Below, piece by piece: positions 63,851-64,000 of a DNA stretch of 64,000 nt. The stretch is from Thermotogota bacterium (GTDB lineage: Bacteria; Thermotogota; Thermotogae; Petrotogales; Petrotogaceae): assembly GCA_029780115.1 (NCBI GenBank), contig JAKOZG010000004.1:498607-562606 (forward strand), read 5' to 3'. Made by a program: the position numbers and the translations under genes. The number at the start of each line of letters is the position of its first letter. Position 1 is the first letter of the stretch. The notes under the pieces were generated by a model, which worked only from the letters and a program-made list of their open reading frames with translations, did no database searches and was not told where the DNA came from.

Positions 63851-64000
63851 ATGCGACTCTTTGTTGGAAAAAAAGAAGAGAAAGTTAAGGATCTTTTTTT
63901 TAAACATTTAGAAAAAATTCAAGAGGGAATGGACGTTTTTCAAGAGGTTATTGAATTATACTTAGCTGATCAATTAGATGAAATGAAAGAAAAAGTGCAA
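63851..64000 (+). CDS. DUF47/PhoU-like protein (partial, runs off the window)
   Basis: Only the first 50 codons are present: MRLFVGKKEEKVKDLFFKHL..., then a helix with IQEGMDVFQEVIELYLADQ. The start and spacing fit the DUF47 family of PhoU-like helical bundle proteins, usually paired with a phosphate transporter (PiT) gene. GGGGGTGATGT precedes the ATG. The assignment rests on a short segment and the downstream gene is unseen. Confidence 0.65.
   Translation, partial: MRLFVGKKEEKVKDLFFKHLEKIQEGMDVFQEVIELYLADQLDEMKEKVQ

Overview
The window is about 64 kb of AT-rich bacterial chromosome, densely packed with housekeeping genes. It holds no insertion sequence, phage, CRISPR array or other mobile element that I can see. 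Several features point to Thermotogota, probably a Petrotoga-like member: aspartate carbamoyltransferase with its catalytic and regulatory chains fused (PyrBI), an hrcA-grpE-dnaJ cluster without dnaK, a family 1 encapsulin very close to the one I recall from Thermotoga maritima, a stand-alone CheX, ThyX instead of ThyA, QueH, a lysine riboswitch on asd, and a rubrerythrin/superoxide reductase/rubredoxin set typical of anaerobes. The genus is inference; the phylum is fairly secure. TTG and GTG starts are very common, and many starts were fixed by Shine-Dalgarno (SD) position rather than by the longest open frame.

Layout. Positions 1-819 (minus) carry the N-terminal part of MurE. Positions 1042-10323 (plus) run hrcA-grpE-dnaJ behind a CIRCE operator, then a YitT membrane protein, a CorC-type CBS protein, cytidine deaminase, a Nudix ADP-ribose hydrolase, gltX and cysS. 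Positions 10639-12678 hold cheX and an encapsulin cassette (encapsulated ferritin plus shell). Positions 12732-16572 (minus) hold dnaA, murJ and upp. Positions 17042-19580 (plus) hold a HAD phosphatase, an orphan sulfotransferase and murB. Positions 19585-21785 (minus) hold a 57-codon leader ORF, a hairpin, pyrBI and a frameshifted acyltransferase. A tRNA with a CAT anticodon lies at 21870, followed by proS (minus).

Positions 24227-38463 (plus) are a long collinear run: metG, gyrA, lexA, rpiB, a degenerate AroB-like protein, a possible SPOR protein, comEA, queH, fapA, a TPR-like protein, thyX and bamA. Positions 38497-46860 are the lysine/diaminopimelate operon under a lysine riboswitch: asd, lysA, dapA, dapB, dapH, lysC, an aminotransferase and a deacetylase (the N-acetyl branch). 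No dapF is present. Positions 46867-53065 are mixed: ispD, a ROK sugar kinase, a PHP phosphoesterase, a PopT/DUF368 lipid-carrier flippase, a 2H phosphoesterase and small membrane proteins. Positions 53965-55053 are the oxygen-defence operon. The rest is clpC (minus), a GAF/PAS histidine kinase, a CheY-like receiver, ileS and the start of a DUF47 gene.

Themes. Cell-envelope genes recur (murE, murB, murJ, bamA, popT, ispD, the lysine/DAP supply). So do pyrimidine genes (cdd, upp, pyrBI, thyX) and aminoacyl-tRNA synthetases (gltX, cysS, proS, metG, ileS). Most genes are in tight or overlapping operons. The few non-coding stretches are therefore the best places to look for regulation. They contain a CIRCE box, a lysine riboswitch, a possible pyrBI attenuator, a recurring AT-rich leader element, and one 900-bp gene-free region with unassigned structure.
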